64,000 nt of DNA, taken from positions 1 to 64,000 of the forward strand of contig JAPPAP010000025.1 of assembly GCA_026705465.1 (NCBI GenBank). The letters run 5' to 3'. This DNA comes from a bacterium. Its GTDB lineage: Bacteria > Actinomycetota > Acidimicrobiia > Acidimicrobiales > Bin134. A program made the position numbers and the translations under genes. Position 1 is the stretch's first letter, and each line of letters starts with the position of its first letter. The notes under the pieces were generated by a model, which was not told where the DNA came from, did no database searches, and saw only the letters and a program-made list of their open reading frames with translations. Shown here one piece after another: positions 46,914 to 54,719 of this stretch.

Positions 46914-47447
46914 ATGTTGGTATTGGATCCGACGGCGGCTCCGCCGGCAGTAGACCCAGATCGGGGCCCCGATGCCGGTCCGCTGACCGGCAAGCGAGTG
47001 GGCATCCGCTACGACCTCACTTGGCGCTCCTTCTTGTGGACCACCGACGAGTGGACCCGCAAACTAGAGGCGGCGGGGGCCGAGGTGGTGCCGTGGTGCT
47101 CTGAGTCCCGCCAAGACGTCAAGCTCGAGGACGCGGTGCTGGAGGAGCTGGAGAGCTTCGCCACCGACGTGGACATCGCCATCGTCGGCTTGGGCAATTG
47201 AGGCAGCTGCACGTCCTGGACCGTCCACGACGCAGTTGCGGTGGCGGCCCAGGACAAGACGGCGGTCGCCGTCGTAACCGAAGAGTTCGTGCCGCTAGCC
47301 GAGATCATGGCCCGCAATATGGAGCGGCCCGGCCTGCGGCTGTGTGTGCTGCCCTATCCGTTGGACACTCGTCCCGAACCCGAGGTACGCCAGATCGCAC
47401 TCGACTTCTGGGAGCAGCTGTTGGAATCGCTGGGAGTGCCGCACTAG
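46914..47447 (+). CDS. UGSC-motif selenoprotein (in-frame TGA read as selenocysteine)
   Basis: Reads as 95 residues, then TGA at 47199-47201, then 81 more residues in the same frame to TAG 47445-47447. Across the TGA the protein is GLGN-U-GSCTSWTVHDA, so selenocysteine (residue 96) begins a U-G-S-C motif, a redox motif by which a selenoprotein family is named. The part after the TGA is clearly coding (VAVVTEEFVPLAEIMARNM) and keeps codon bias. A SECIS-like hairpin starts 1 nt after the TGA. Total 177 residues. The next gene begins directly after its stop. Likely a thiol/selenol oxidoreductase or reductase subunit; the substrate is unknown. Standard annotation would truncate it at residue 95. 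Confidence 0.88.
47199..47239 (+). promoter_or_regulatory. Candidate bacterial SECIS element with UGA
   Basis: After UGA (47199-47201), GCAGCTGC at 47203-47210 pairs with GCAGTTGC at 47232-47239 (8 bp, one G-U). Inside, TGG(A) at 47217-47220 pairs with (T)CCA at 47224-47227, leaving a small apical loop with CCG and a G at 47223, about 22 nt after the UGA. Placement and a G-containing apical loop suit SelB recognition, though the bacterial SECIS consensus is loose. Confidence 0.7.
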
Positions 47448-48494
47448 ATGACCACTGACGGCGGCGCCACTCCTGAGGGACAGGTCGAAGCCCCCGATGA
47501 CCCGGTGGAATTCATGCGCTGGGCGACGGCACAGGGCTGGGGTGACGGTCTGCCGTTGATCCCGCCCACGCAAGAGCGGGTAGCCCAGTTCACTGCCGCC
47601 GCGGGCCGCCCGGCCGATTCGGTGTTGTTGGAGGTGCCGCCGGCCAACGCCTGGTGCACGGTGGAGAAACTGGCCGTCAACGCCTGCATGGCGGGAGCCT
47701 CTCCCGAGGCCATGCCGCTGATGATGGCCGCGCTGGAGGCCATGGCCGAGCGTCCGTTCGACCTGTTCGCCCTCAACACCACCACCAGTTCGGTGGTGCC
47801 CTGCCTGTTCGTGAACGGCCCGGCCCGCGATCGGCTGGACCTGCCCTATCAAGCTGGCTGCTTCGGCGGCGCGGCGGGGGCGGGACCGGCCGTCGGCCGG
47901 GCCATTCGGCTGGTGATGCGCAACGTGGGAGGTCAAGTGGCCGGGGAGACGTCCAAGTGTGTGTTGGGTCAACCCGCTCGGGTGGTGGGCTTGGTGATGG
48001 GGGAATGGGAGGAGCGATCGCCGTGGCCGCCGCTGGCCGAGCGCCGAGGGGTGAGCGGCGACGCGGTCACCGTCTACGGGACCATCGGCACCATGGACAT
48101 TGCCGACATCGCGGCCGACGACGGCCGCTCGCTGGCCTGGGTCATCGGCCAGTCGCTGGCCTATGTGGGCACCAACGCCTACATCTCCCACTGGGGGGCT
48201 GAGGTCATGGTGGTGGTGCCCCCGCCCTGGGCTGACATGCTGGCCGCCGCCTATCCGACCATCGAAGACGTGCAAGAGGCTCTGTGGCGAAATGCCTGCC
48301 ACCCGGTGGGCGACTTCCCCGATACCCACAAGCAGTGGCTGGCCGAGCGCGACCGGATCGGCCCCGACGGCACCGCCCACATCGTGGAGCAGCCCTCCGA
48401 CGTCATTGTGATGTGCGCTGGCGGCCTGGGCAACCTCCACGCCGGCGGCCTCCACAACTTCGGCCCCACCCGGGCCATCACCCGCCCGTTCTGA
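47448..48494 (+). CDS. UGSC-selenoprotein partner, uncharacterised
   Basis: A 348-residue soluble protein whose ATG follows the selenoprotein stop with no gap (TAGATG), so the two are one unit. I know no enzymatic function. Visible features are WGDGLPLIPPT near the start, conserved-looking Cys in NAWCTVEKL, NACMAGAS, SSVVPCLFVNGP, GCFGGAAGAG and SKCVLGQ, and a Gly-rich end (CAGGLGNLHAGGLHNFGPT). The number of cysteines suggests a redox or metal partner of the UGSC protein, as in multi-subunit selenoenzymes. thiN overlaps its stop by one base. Confidence 0.75.
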   Translation: MTTDGGATPEGQVEAPDDPVEFMRWATAQGWGDGLPLIPPTQERVAQFTAAAGRPADSVLLEVPPANAWCTVEKLAVNACMAGASPEAMPLMMAALEAMAERPFDLFALNTTTSSVVPCLFVNGPARDRLDLPYQAGCFGGAAGAGPAVGRAIRLVMRNVGGQVAGETSKCVLGQPARVVGLVMGEWEERSPWPPLAERRGVSGDAVTVYGTIGTMDIADIAADDGRSLAWVIGQSLAYVGTNAYISHWGAEVMVVVPPPWADMLAAAYPTIEDVQEALWRNACHPVGDFPDTHKQWLAERDRIGPDGTAHIVEQPSDVIVMCAGGLGNLHAGGLHNFGPTRAITRPF

Positions 48495-49135
48495 TGCCTG
48501 AACCGGGGGTCACCGTGGTCGTAGTGGCTGGCGGCGACCCGCCGACCCCTGAAGAGATCGCCCGTCTCCCTGCCGACCTAGTGGTTGTGGCCGCCGACGC
48601 GGGACTTGACCACGCCCTGAGTGCCGAGCTGACGGTGGCCGTAGCGGTCGGCGACATGGACTCGGTGTCGCCCGAGGCGCTGGTCGCCGCCGAGCAGGCC
48701 GGTGCCCGCATCGAGCGCTACTCCGCCGACAAGGACCAGACCGATCTGGAGTTGGCCCTCGAACTGGCCGCCCGTTTGGCCGACCAGGTGATTGTGATTG
48801 GTGCCGGAGGAGGTCGTCTAGACCACCTCATCGGCAACTTGGCCGTGCTGGCCTCGCCCCAGTGGTCTGGGGTCAATATTGAGGCTTGGCTCGACAACGC
48901 CCGAGCGGTCGTAGTCCACGGCCATAGCACGCTCGACGTCGAGCCCGGTGCCACCGTGTCCTTGTTCGCCGTGGGCGGCCCCGCCCGAGTGACCACCACG
49001 GGCCTGGCCTGGCCGCTGCACGACGAGATCCTCAACCCCCTCACCAGCCGAGGCGTAAGCAACCAAGCCAATACATCTTCTCCTCAACTTTCCGTGCACG
49101 AGGGGGTTGTGCTGGTGGTGATCCCCTACCCGTAG
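48494..49135 (+). CDS. thiN: Thiamine pyrophosphokinase
   Basis: A 213-residue enzyme transferring pyrophosphate from ATP to thiamine. Signature segments: AADAGLDHAL, VGDMDSVSPEAL, DKDQTDLELALELA and GAGGGRLDHLIGNLAVL. ATG 48494 shares a base with the preceding TGA, giving translational coupling to the UGSC partner. The structured repeat copy A begins in its stop codon. Confidence 0.92.
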   Translation: MPEPGVTVVVVAGGDPPTPEEIARLPADLVVVAADAGLDHALSAELTVAVAVGDMDSVSPEALVAAEQAGARIERYSADKDQTDLELALELAARLADQVIVIGAGGGRLDHLIGNLAVLASPQWSGVNIEAWLDNARAVVVHGHSTLDVEPGATVSLFAVGGPARVTTTGLAWPLHDEILNPLTSRGVSNQANTSSPQLSVHEGVVLVVIPYP

Positions 49136-49223
49136 GGGTCGGGGGGTGGCCCGGCTCAGGGCGCCCGCCGCCCGGAGTTCATCGAGGACGGCGGGCTGGG
49201 CCGGGACAGGACCCGCCGACCCC
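49135..49223 (+). ncRNA. Structured intergenic repeat element, copy A
   Basis: P1 is 49135-49146 with 49212-49223 (11 pairs, one G-G mismatch), P2 is 49150-49159 with 49196-49205 (10 bp, one G-U), and P3 is 49164-49170 with 49189-49195 (7 bp, 18-nt loop). The unpaired TGG (49147-49149) and ACAGGA (49206-49211) match the other copies. It fills the 98-bp convergent gap between thiN and the SnoaL-like gene, so it could also serve as terminator. Confidence 0.7.
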
Positions 49224-49233
49224 GGTTGGAAAA

Positions 49234-49698
49234 CTAGCTAGGCCGCTCTTTCGGAAAAACCCGATTCCCCTCGACTTCGATCCGCTGCCGCCGCAGCCGC
49301 AGCGTGGCAATCCGCCACTGCCCATCCTCACCCTTGCGATACGTCTCCTCATACCAGCCGGTGCCCCACATCTGCCCTACGCCGCTCTCCGGCGGCCAGT
49401 CGAGGTGGTCTTCCATCGACCACACGGCCGAGGCGGTATCGGGGCCGTCGATGCTGATCTCGCTCATGTGGCCGTGGTGGGTGGTGATGATCGGGGCCAA
49501 GATGGGCTCCAAGTACACCCGGAAGGCCTTGTTGCCGGTGATGTCGGAGTCTTCACCGGTGTCGTCGGGGGTGGAGATCACCACGTCGTCGCAGAACACG
49601 TCCTCCCACTCGTCCCACCGCTTCTGGTCCATCAATCGGAAGTACCGAGCCTTGAGCTGGCGAATGGCCTCAATCTCAACCAAATCCTCTGGTGTCAT
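49234..49698 (-). CDS. SnoaL/NTF2-like protein
   Basis: A 154-residue alpha+beta cone-fold protein (SnoaL_4 type): EAIRQLKARYFRLMDQKRWD, ITTHHGHMSEISIDGP and GTGWYEETYRKGEDG are typical. Relatives are polyketide or steroid isomerases and dehydratases or small dioxygenase subunits. ATG 49698 (MTPEDLVEIE) is chosen; longer frames overlap the oxidoreductase gene 11 bp upstream. A function cannot be fixed. Confidence 0.85.
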   Translation of the reverse strand: MTPEDLVEIEAIRQLKARYFRLMDQKRWDEWEDVFCDDVVISTPDDTGEDSDITGNKAFRVYLEPILAPIITTHHGHMSEISIDGPDTASAVWSMEDHLDWPPESGVGQMWGTGWYEETYRKGEDGQWRIATLRLRRQRIEVEGNRVFPKERPS

Positions 49699-49708
49699 GG
49701 CTGGCACG

Positions 49709-50719
49709 CTAGTCGGCCGAAACTCGCACAAGCTGCTTGCCGATATTGCGGCCCTCGAAGAGCCGGGCCAGCGCTTGGGGGACATTCTCGATGCCGTCCA
49801 CCACGTCCACCCGGTAGCGGATGCGCCCATCGCGTACCCACTGGGCCAGGATGGGGAGTGCCTCGCCGAAGCGGTGGAAGTAGTCGGTGATGATCACGCC
49901 CTGCACCTTCAACCGCCGAAACAAGATATTGCGGAACAGCCGGGGCGACCACCAGTCGCCTTCCGCGTTGTAGGTGGAGATCAGTCCACACAGCACGACC
50001 CGGGCATGGTTGTTCACCTGGCCCAAGACGGCATCCATCACCTCGCCGCCGACATTCTCGAAGTCCACGTCGATGCCGTTCGGGCACGCCAACCGAAACT
50101 GCTCTTCCAGGTTGCCGGCCCGGTGGTCCACGCAGGCATCGAAGCCCAACTCCTCGGTCACAAACCGGCACTTCTCCGGCCCCCCGGCCACCCCCACCAC
50201 CCGGCAGCCCACGATCTTGCCGATCTGGCCCGCCACCGAGCCGGTGGCTCCGGCCGCCGCCGACACCACCAGGGTCTCGCCTGGGCGGGGTTCGCCGATG
50301 TCGAGCAGGCTCCAATAGGCAGTCATCCCGGTGGGGCCGAGGACGCTGGTGAACGCCTCGAGCGGCAACCCCAGTTCCATGGGGATGCGCTCGGCCCGGT
50401 CGAGCACCGAGTACTCCTCCCAGATCAGCCCGCCGGTGACCACATCGCCGGGCTGGAACTCGGGATGGCGGGACTCGATCACCGTGCCCCAAGTCCGACC
50501 CCGCATGGGCTCACCCACCTCAATGGGGGGCATGTAGGCGTCGATGTCGCTCATCCAGATCCGATGAGTGGGATCCATCGACAAAAACGCATTCCGCACC
50601 AGCAGCTGACCCTCGCCCGGCTCGGGCACTGGGAGTTCGGTCAGCTCCAAGTCGTCGGCGGTGATGTCCCCCTGCGGTCGGGCCCGCAATATCCACCGTC
50701 GGTTTCGGTCACCTGCCAT
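49709..50719 (-). CDS. NADP-dependent MDR-family oxidoreductase (zinc-free)
   Basis: A 336-residue medium-chain reductase of the leukotriene B4 dehydrogenase/2-alkenal reductase type: no zinc-ligand set, NADP motif VSAAAGATGSVAGQIGK, VDVDFENVGGEVMDAV-like segment (GIDVDFENVGGEVMDA). It should reduce the C=C bond of enones. ATG 50719 is chosen because GAAGGGAAG precedes it; a start at 50767 would overlap the divergent gene's start. Divergent from the amidohydrolase by 46 bp. Confidence 0.9.
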   Translation of the reverse strand: MAGDRNRRWILRARPQGDITADDLELTELPVPEPGEGQLLVRNAFLSMDPTHRIWMSDIDAYMPPIEVGEPMRGRTWGTVIESRHPEFQPGDVVTGGLIWEEYSVLDRAERIPMELGLPLEAFTSVLGPTGMTAYWSLLDIGEPRPGETLVVSAAAGATGSVAGQIGKIVGCRVVGVAGGPEKCRFVTEELGFDACVDHRAGNLEEQFRLACPNGIDVDFENVGGEVMDAVLGQVNNHARVVLCGLISTYNAEGDWWSPRLFRNILFRRLKVQGVIITDYFHRFGEALPILAQWVRDGRIRYRVDVVDGIENVPQALARLFEGRNIGKQLVRVSAD

Positions 50720-50765
50720 CCGACTTCCCTTCTCGTCGCTGGCACACCCTACGTAAGATCGATCC

Positions 50766-52151
50766 ATGAGCGAGATGTCACCCGCCGAGGTCAGGGAGCG
50801 GATCGACCACCCAGTGGTGGACAGCGACGGCCACTATTGGGAGCACTGGCCCGACTTGGACCGTTATGTGCGAGACGAGGGCATCAGCGAGGGTTTGAAC
50901 GCGTTGTGGGCCACGGGAACCTTCGACGGGAGTCCTCACTGGGCCGGGGTTGCCCCTGAAGAACGCCCCCGAGTTCGGCCGTTTCGCCAGACATGGTGGG
51001 GCGTCCCGTTCGCCAATACCGACGACCTGGCTGCCGCAATGGCCCCATCACTCATGTATCGCCGACTCGACGAGCTGGGCTTGGACCTGGCCGTCTGCTA
51101 TCCCACGTGGGGTCTGGTGGTTCCCAGCCAGCGCAACGACGAGATCCGCAGGGGGCTGTGCCGGGCCTGGAACCGCTACACCGCCGACGTGTATGACGGC
51201 TTCGGCGACCGGCTGGTGCCGGTGGCCACCATTCCCACCGCGACCCCTCAAGAAGCGGTGGCCGAATTGGACCACGCCGTGGTCGAATTGGGCTTCAAGG
51301 TGGTGATGCTGGGCGGCTTTGCGGTGCGAGATCTCGACAGCGGAGGCACCTGGATCGACTCGCTGGGCCTCGACAGCGCCTACGACTACGACCCGCTTTG
51401 GCAGCGGCTAGTGGAGCTTGGCGTGGTGGCCGGCTTCCACTCCGGGTCGATGGGGTGGAGCGGTCGGCGTTCCATCACCAACTTCTCCTACAACCACATG
51501 GGCAACTTCGCAGGGGCCAGCGAGGCCACCCTCAAGTCGCTCCTGTTCGGCGGCGTGCTCCACCGATTTCCCGACCTCCGGCTCAATTTTCTGGAGGGGG
51601 GCACAACCTGGGCGGTGCAGTTGGTGCACGACATGATCGGCCACTACCACAAGCGCGGCCCCGAGGGTCTGCCTGCCTACGACCCCGACGCCTTCGAACC
51701 CGACCGCTTCGACCAGTTGTTGGCCGAGCATGCCGGGGGGCTCAATCCTGAGCCCGGCTTCGGGGCCCAGTTCGCCGACTTCTTCCGTACTTCTGACGTG
51801 GTGAACGACTTCGAGGCGGCCGGCATTACCGGGCCTGATGATGTGATCCGCCAGATCTCGACTACCTGTTGGTTCGGGTGTGAGGCCGACGACCCCCTCA
51901 CCCGACTGGCCTTCGACCCGGAGCTCCCGGGGGGCGTCCCGTTGAACGCCGTCTTCAGCTCCGACATCGCCCACTGGGACGTGGCCAACATGGTCGACGT
52001 AATGCCCGAGGCCTATGAGCAGGTAGAGAACGGCTGGCTCGACGAGGAGCAGTTCCGGGCCTTCATGTGCGACAACGCAGTGCGGCTCTGCACCGGCGCC
52101 GACCCCAGCTTCTTCAAGGGCACGATCCTCGAGGACTACCAGCCGGCCTGA
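50766..52151 (+). CDS. Amidohydrolase family protein (Amidohydro_2)
   Basis: A 461-residue metal-dependent hydrolase. The first metal motif is VVDSDGHYWEHW; GFHSGSMGW supplies the next His, and VFSSDIAHWDV the late metal Asp. The VDSDGHY opening deviates from the DxH of the family by carrying D-S-D-G-H. It belongs with the amidohydrolase at 37944 to the same broad family but not the same subgroup (461 against 380 residues). It lies 74 bp before the first sulfatase on the same strand. Confidence 0.87.
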   Translation: MSEMSPAEVRERIDHPVVDSDGHYWEHWPDLDRYVRDEGISEGLNALWATGTFDGSPHWAGVAPEERPRVRPFRQTWWGVPFANTDDLAAAMAPSLMYRRLDELGLDLAVCYPTWGLVVPSQRNDEIRRGLCRAWNRYTADVYDGFGDRLVPVATIPTATPQEAVAELDHAVVELGFKVVMLGGFAVRDLDSGGTWIDSLGLDSAYDYDPLWQRLVELGVVAGFHSGSMGWSGRRSITNFSYNHMGNFAGASEATLKSLLFGGVLHRFPDLRLNFLEGGTTWAVQLVHDMIGHYHKRGPEGLPAYDPDAFEPDRFDQLLAEHAGGLNPEPGFGAQFADFFRTSDVVNDFEAAGITGPDDVIRQISTTCWFGCEADDPLTRLAFDPELPGGVPLNAVFSSDIAHWDVANMVDVMPEAYEQVENGWLDEEQFRAFMCDNAVRLCTGADPSFFKGTILEDYQPA

Positions 52152-52225
52152 GCTCCACCCCGTCGAGGAAGGGCGGCGCCTCGTAGCAAGTGCCGTATTG
52201 TGTCGGCGGATCACTGGGAGGATTC

Positions 52226-54544
52226 ATGACCGATCAGCGCCAGCAGGAGCACTATCCAGGGTTTGGGGGCACGGTAGGGAAGATCATGGCCACCTCCGAG
52301 TCGTGGTGGCCGCCCCGCCCGACGCCTCCGGCCGGCGCCCCCAACATCGTGGTCGTGCTGGCCGACGATATGGGCTACTCCGACGTGGGTTGCTACGGCT
52401 CGGAAATCGCCACGCCGGCCATCGACGAACTGGCCGCTACCGGAGTTCGTTACACCAACTTCCATGTCACCCCGTTGTGCTCGCCCACCCGGGCCGCGTT
52501 GTTGACCGGGCTCAATTCCCATCACGTTGGCGTAGGGTTCGTGGCCAACGCCGATCCCGGCTTCCCCGGCTACGCCAGCGAGTTACCTCACAACCAGTCG
52601 ACGCTGGCCGAGATGCTCAAGGCGAGTGGCTACGCCACCATGGCGGTGGGCAAGTGGCACCTGTGCAAGGAAACCGACCTGTCGATCGCCGGCGACAACC
52701 ACTCCTGGCCCCTCCAGCGGGGCTTCGACCAGTACTACGGGTTCATGGAGGCCCTCACCAACTTCCACCACCCCCACTTGATGTACGAGGGGAACAGCCC
52801 CATCGACATCGCCGAATACCCCGAGGGGTACTACCTCACCGACGATCTCACCGACCGGGCCTGTCGCATGATCCGCGAGGTCAAGGCCACAGATCCCGAC
52901 AAGCCATTCTTTTTGTACTACGCCCATGGGGCCGTCCACGCCCCGCTACACGCCAAGGCCGATGACATCGCCCGCCACCGAGGCAACTACGACAAGGGCT
53001 GGGACCAACTGAGAGAAGAGCGCCTGGCCCGCCAGATCGAGCTGGGGGTAGTACCACCGGGCACCGAACTGCCCCCTCGGAACTTCGAGCCCGACGAGGA
53101 CGTGGCCGCCTGGGACAGCTACCCCGAGGGCGAGCGCCGGGTCATGGCCCGCTACATGGAGGTGTACGCCGCCATGGTGGAGTCGATCGATGACAGCGTG
53201 GCCCGCATTCGGGCCGAGTTGGAGGCCATCGGCCAGCTCGACAACACCATCTTCGTGTTCACCAGCGACAACGGGGCGTCTCGAGAGGGGCGGGCCCAGG
53301 GAACCATCTCGTACTTTACCTACAGCAACCCGGGAGCGATGTCGTCGGCGTCGGTGGGCGAAGAGGAGATGGACGCCCTCGACGCCATCGGCGGCCCCAC
53401 CACCTGGCCCCATTACCCCCGGGGCTGGGCCATGGCCTGTAATACCCCCTTCCGGCTCTACAAGATCACCTCCTATCGGGGTGGCCACTCGGTGCCGTTC
53501 GTGCTGTCGTGGCCGGCTCGCACCGCGGCGGTGGGCGGGGAGCTGCGCCACCAGTACGCCCACATCATCGACCTGCTGCCCACCTTGTCGGAGCTGGTGG
53601 GGGTGGATGTACCCACCGAGCGCCACGGGCTGGAGTCGGAGAGTCCCGACGGGGTGTCGTTCGCGGCCTCGCTCCAAGATCCCGACGTCGCCTCTGAACG
53701 CATCGAGCAGTACTACGAGTGCATCGGCCACCGGGCCTTCTACCGGGATGGCTGGGCGGCGGCTGCCTTTCACGAGTTCATGACCCCGTTCAGCACCGAC
53801 CGCTGGGAGCTGTTCAACCTGGAGGAGGATCTCAACGAGCGGGTCGACTTGGCTGAGGCCGAGCCCGAGAAGCTGGCCGAGCTGGTGGAGGCCTGGGAAC
53901 AGGCCGCCTGGCGCAACCGGGTCTTCCCCCTCGACGAGGGCACCGGTCTGTACCGCCTGCTCCGGCCGGCCGAGCACGAGCTGCTTACCCGAGAGCTGCA
54001 GATTCTGCCCGGCACGCCCACCGTTGAGCGCTACCGGGCCTCCCGGGTCATTGCCGGGGGCAACTTCACCGTCACCGTCGACCTCGACCACCAACCGGGT
54101 GACCAGGGCGTGCTGGTGGCTCACGGCGGTCAGGCATCGGGCTATGTGCTCTACGTCGAAAACGGAGAGCTGCACTTCGAGGTGAACAGCGGCGGCCAGC
54201 CCATGGTGTTCGACCCCATGGCGTTGCCGGGGGAGTGCCAACAAATCGTTCTCGATGTCCAAGCCCCGGGCGGCCGCATCTGGAACATCTCGGTGAGCGC
54301 CGACGGCCAAACCGGCATCACAGCCACAGAAATCCCCCAGATCTACGGCTTCATCCCGTGGGAGGGCATCGATGTCGGCGTCGACCGCCGGTCCCCGGTG
54401 TCGTGGCAGCTCCATCAGCGCCACGGCTCCTTCCCTTACACCGGCACCATTCACCAAGTGACCTACGTCCCCGGCCCCCCCGCCCCCGACACCGAAGAAG
54501 TCCGCCTCGCCGAGCTCCGCGAAATCGGAATGGCCCTCGAATAA
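52226..54544 (+). CDS. Arylsulfatase, first of a tandem pair
   Basis: A 772-residue type I sulfatase like the large mycobacterial AtsA/AtsD group. The metal Asp pair is in [11 protein letters not shown]; the formylglycine motif is [11 protein letters not shown] with Cys85; GKWHL and TSDNGAS complete the site. A C-terminal beta-sandwich (about 610-772) follows. There is no signal peptide, so cytoplasmic. Cys85 needs a formylglycine-generating enzyme, none of which is in the window. ATG 52226 has GGGAGG upstream. It should release sulfate from organic sulfate esters. Confidence 0.93.
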   Translation: MTDQRQQEHYPGFGGTVGKIMATSESWWPPRPTPPAGAPNIVVVLADDMGYSDVGCYGSEIATPAIDELAATGVRYTNFHVTPLCSPTRAALLTGLNSHHVGVGFVANADPGFPGYASELPHNQSTLAEMLKASGYATMAVGKWHLCKETDLSIAGDNHSWPLQRGFDQYYGFMEALTNFHHPHLMYEGNSPIDIAEYPEGYYLTDDLTDRACRMIREVKATDPDKPFFLYYAHGAVHAPLHAKADDIARHRGNYDKGWDQLREERLARQIELGVVPPGTELPPRNFEPDEDVAAWDSYPEGERRVMARYMEVYAAMVESIDDSVARIRAELEAIGQLDNTIFVFTSDNGASREGRAQGTISYFTYSNPGAMSSASVGEEEMDALDAIGGPTTWPHYPRGWAMACNTPFRLYKITSYRGGHSVPFVLSWPARTAAVGGELRHQYAHIIDLLPTLSELVGVDVPTERHGLESESPDGVSFAASLQDPDVASERIEQYYECIGHRAFYRDGWAAAAFHEFMTPFSTDRWELFNLEEDLNERVDLAEAEPEKLAELVEAWEQAAWRNRVFPLDEGTGLYRLLRPAEHELLTRELQILPGTPTVERYRASRVIAGGNFTVTVDLDHQPGDQGVLVAHGGQASGYVLYVENGELHFEVNSGGQPMVFDPMALPGECQQIVLDVQAPGGRIWNISVSADGQTGITATEIPQIYGFIPWEGIDVGVDRRSPVSWQLHQRHGSFPYTGTIHQVTYVPGPPAPDTEEVRLAELREIGMALE

Positions 54545-54570
54545 CAAAGAGCGCTGATCCCAAGATAGGT

Positions 54571-54657
54571 GGGGCGGGGGGTGGCCCGGCTCAGGGCGCC
54601 CGTTGCCCGGAGTTCATCGAGGACGGCGGGCTGGGCCGGGACAGGACCCGCCGCCCC
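54571..54657 (+). ncRNA. Structured intergenic repeat element, copy B
   Basis: P1 is 54571-54581 with 54647-54657 (10 pairs, one G-G mismatch), P2 is 54585-54594 with 54631-54640 (10 bp, one G-U), and P3 is 54599-54605 with 54624-54630 (two G-U pairs replacing G-C pairs of copy A). TGG is at 54582-54584 and ACAGGA at 54641-54646. It lies in the 175-bp gap between the two sulfatase genes, the largest gap in the window, and is about 95% identical to copy A in its core. Confidence 0.7.
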
Positions 54658-54719
54658 GCCGGGGGATGGTTAACCGGATGGTGCCAAGCACTACCGTCGC
54701 ACACGACCAAGGGGGACAG

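Noticed and set aside
46914-47447. Interpretation of the UGSC gene as a pseudogene with a nonsense mutation
   Set aside because: The TGA lies exactly at the U of U-G-S-C, the frame is open and biased on both sides, the next gene is tightly coupled, and a SECIS-like hairpin follows.
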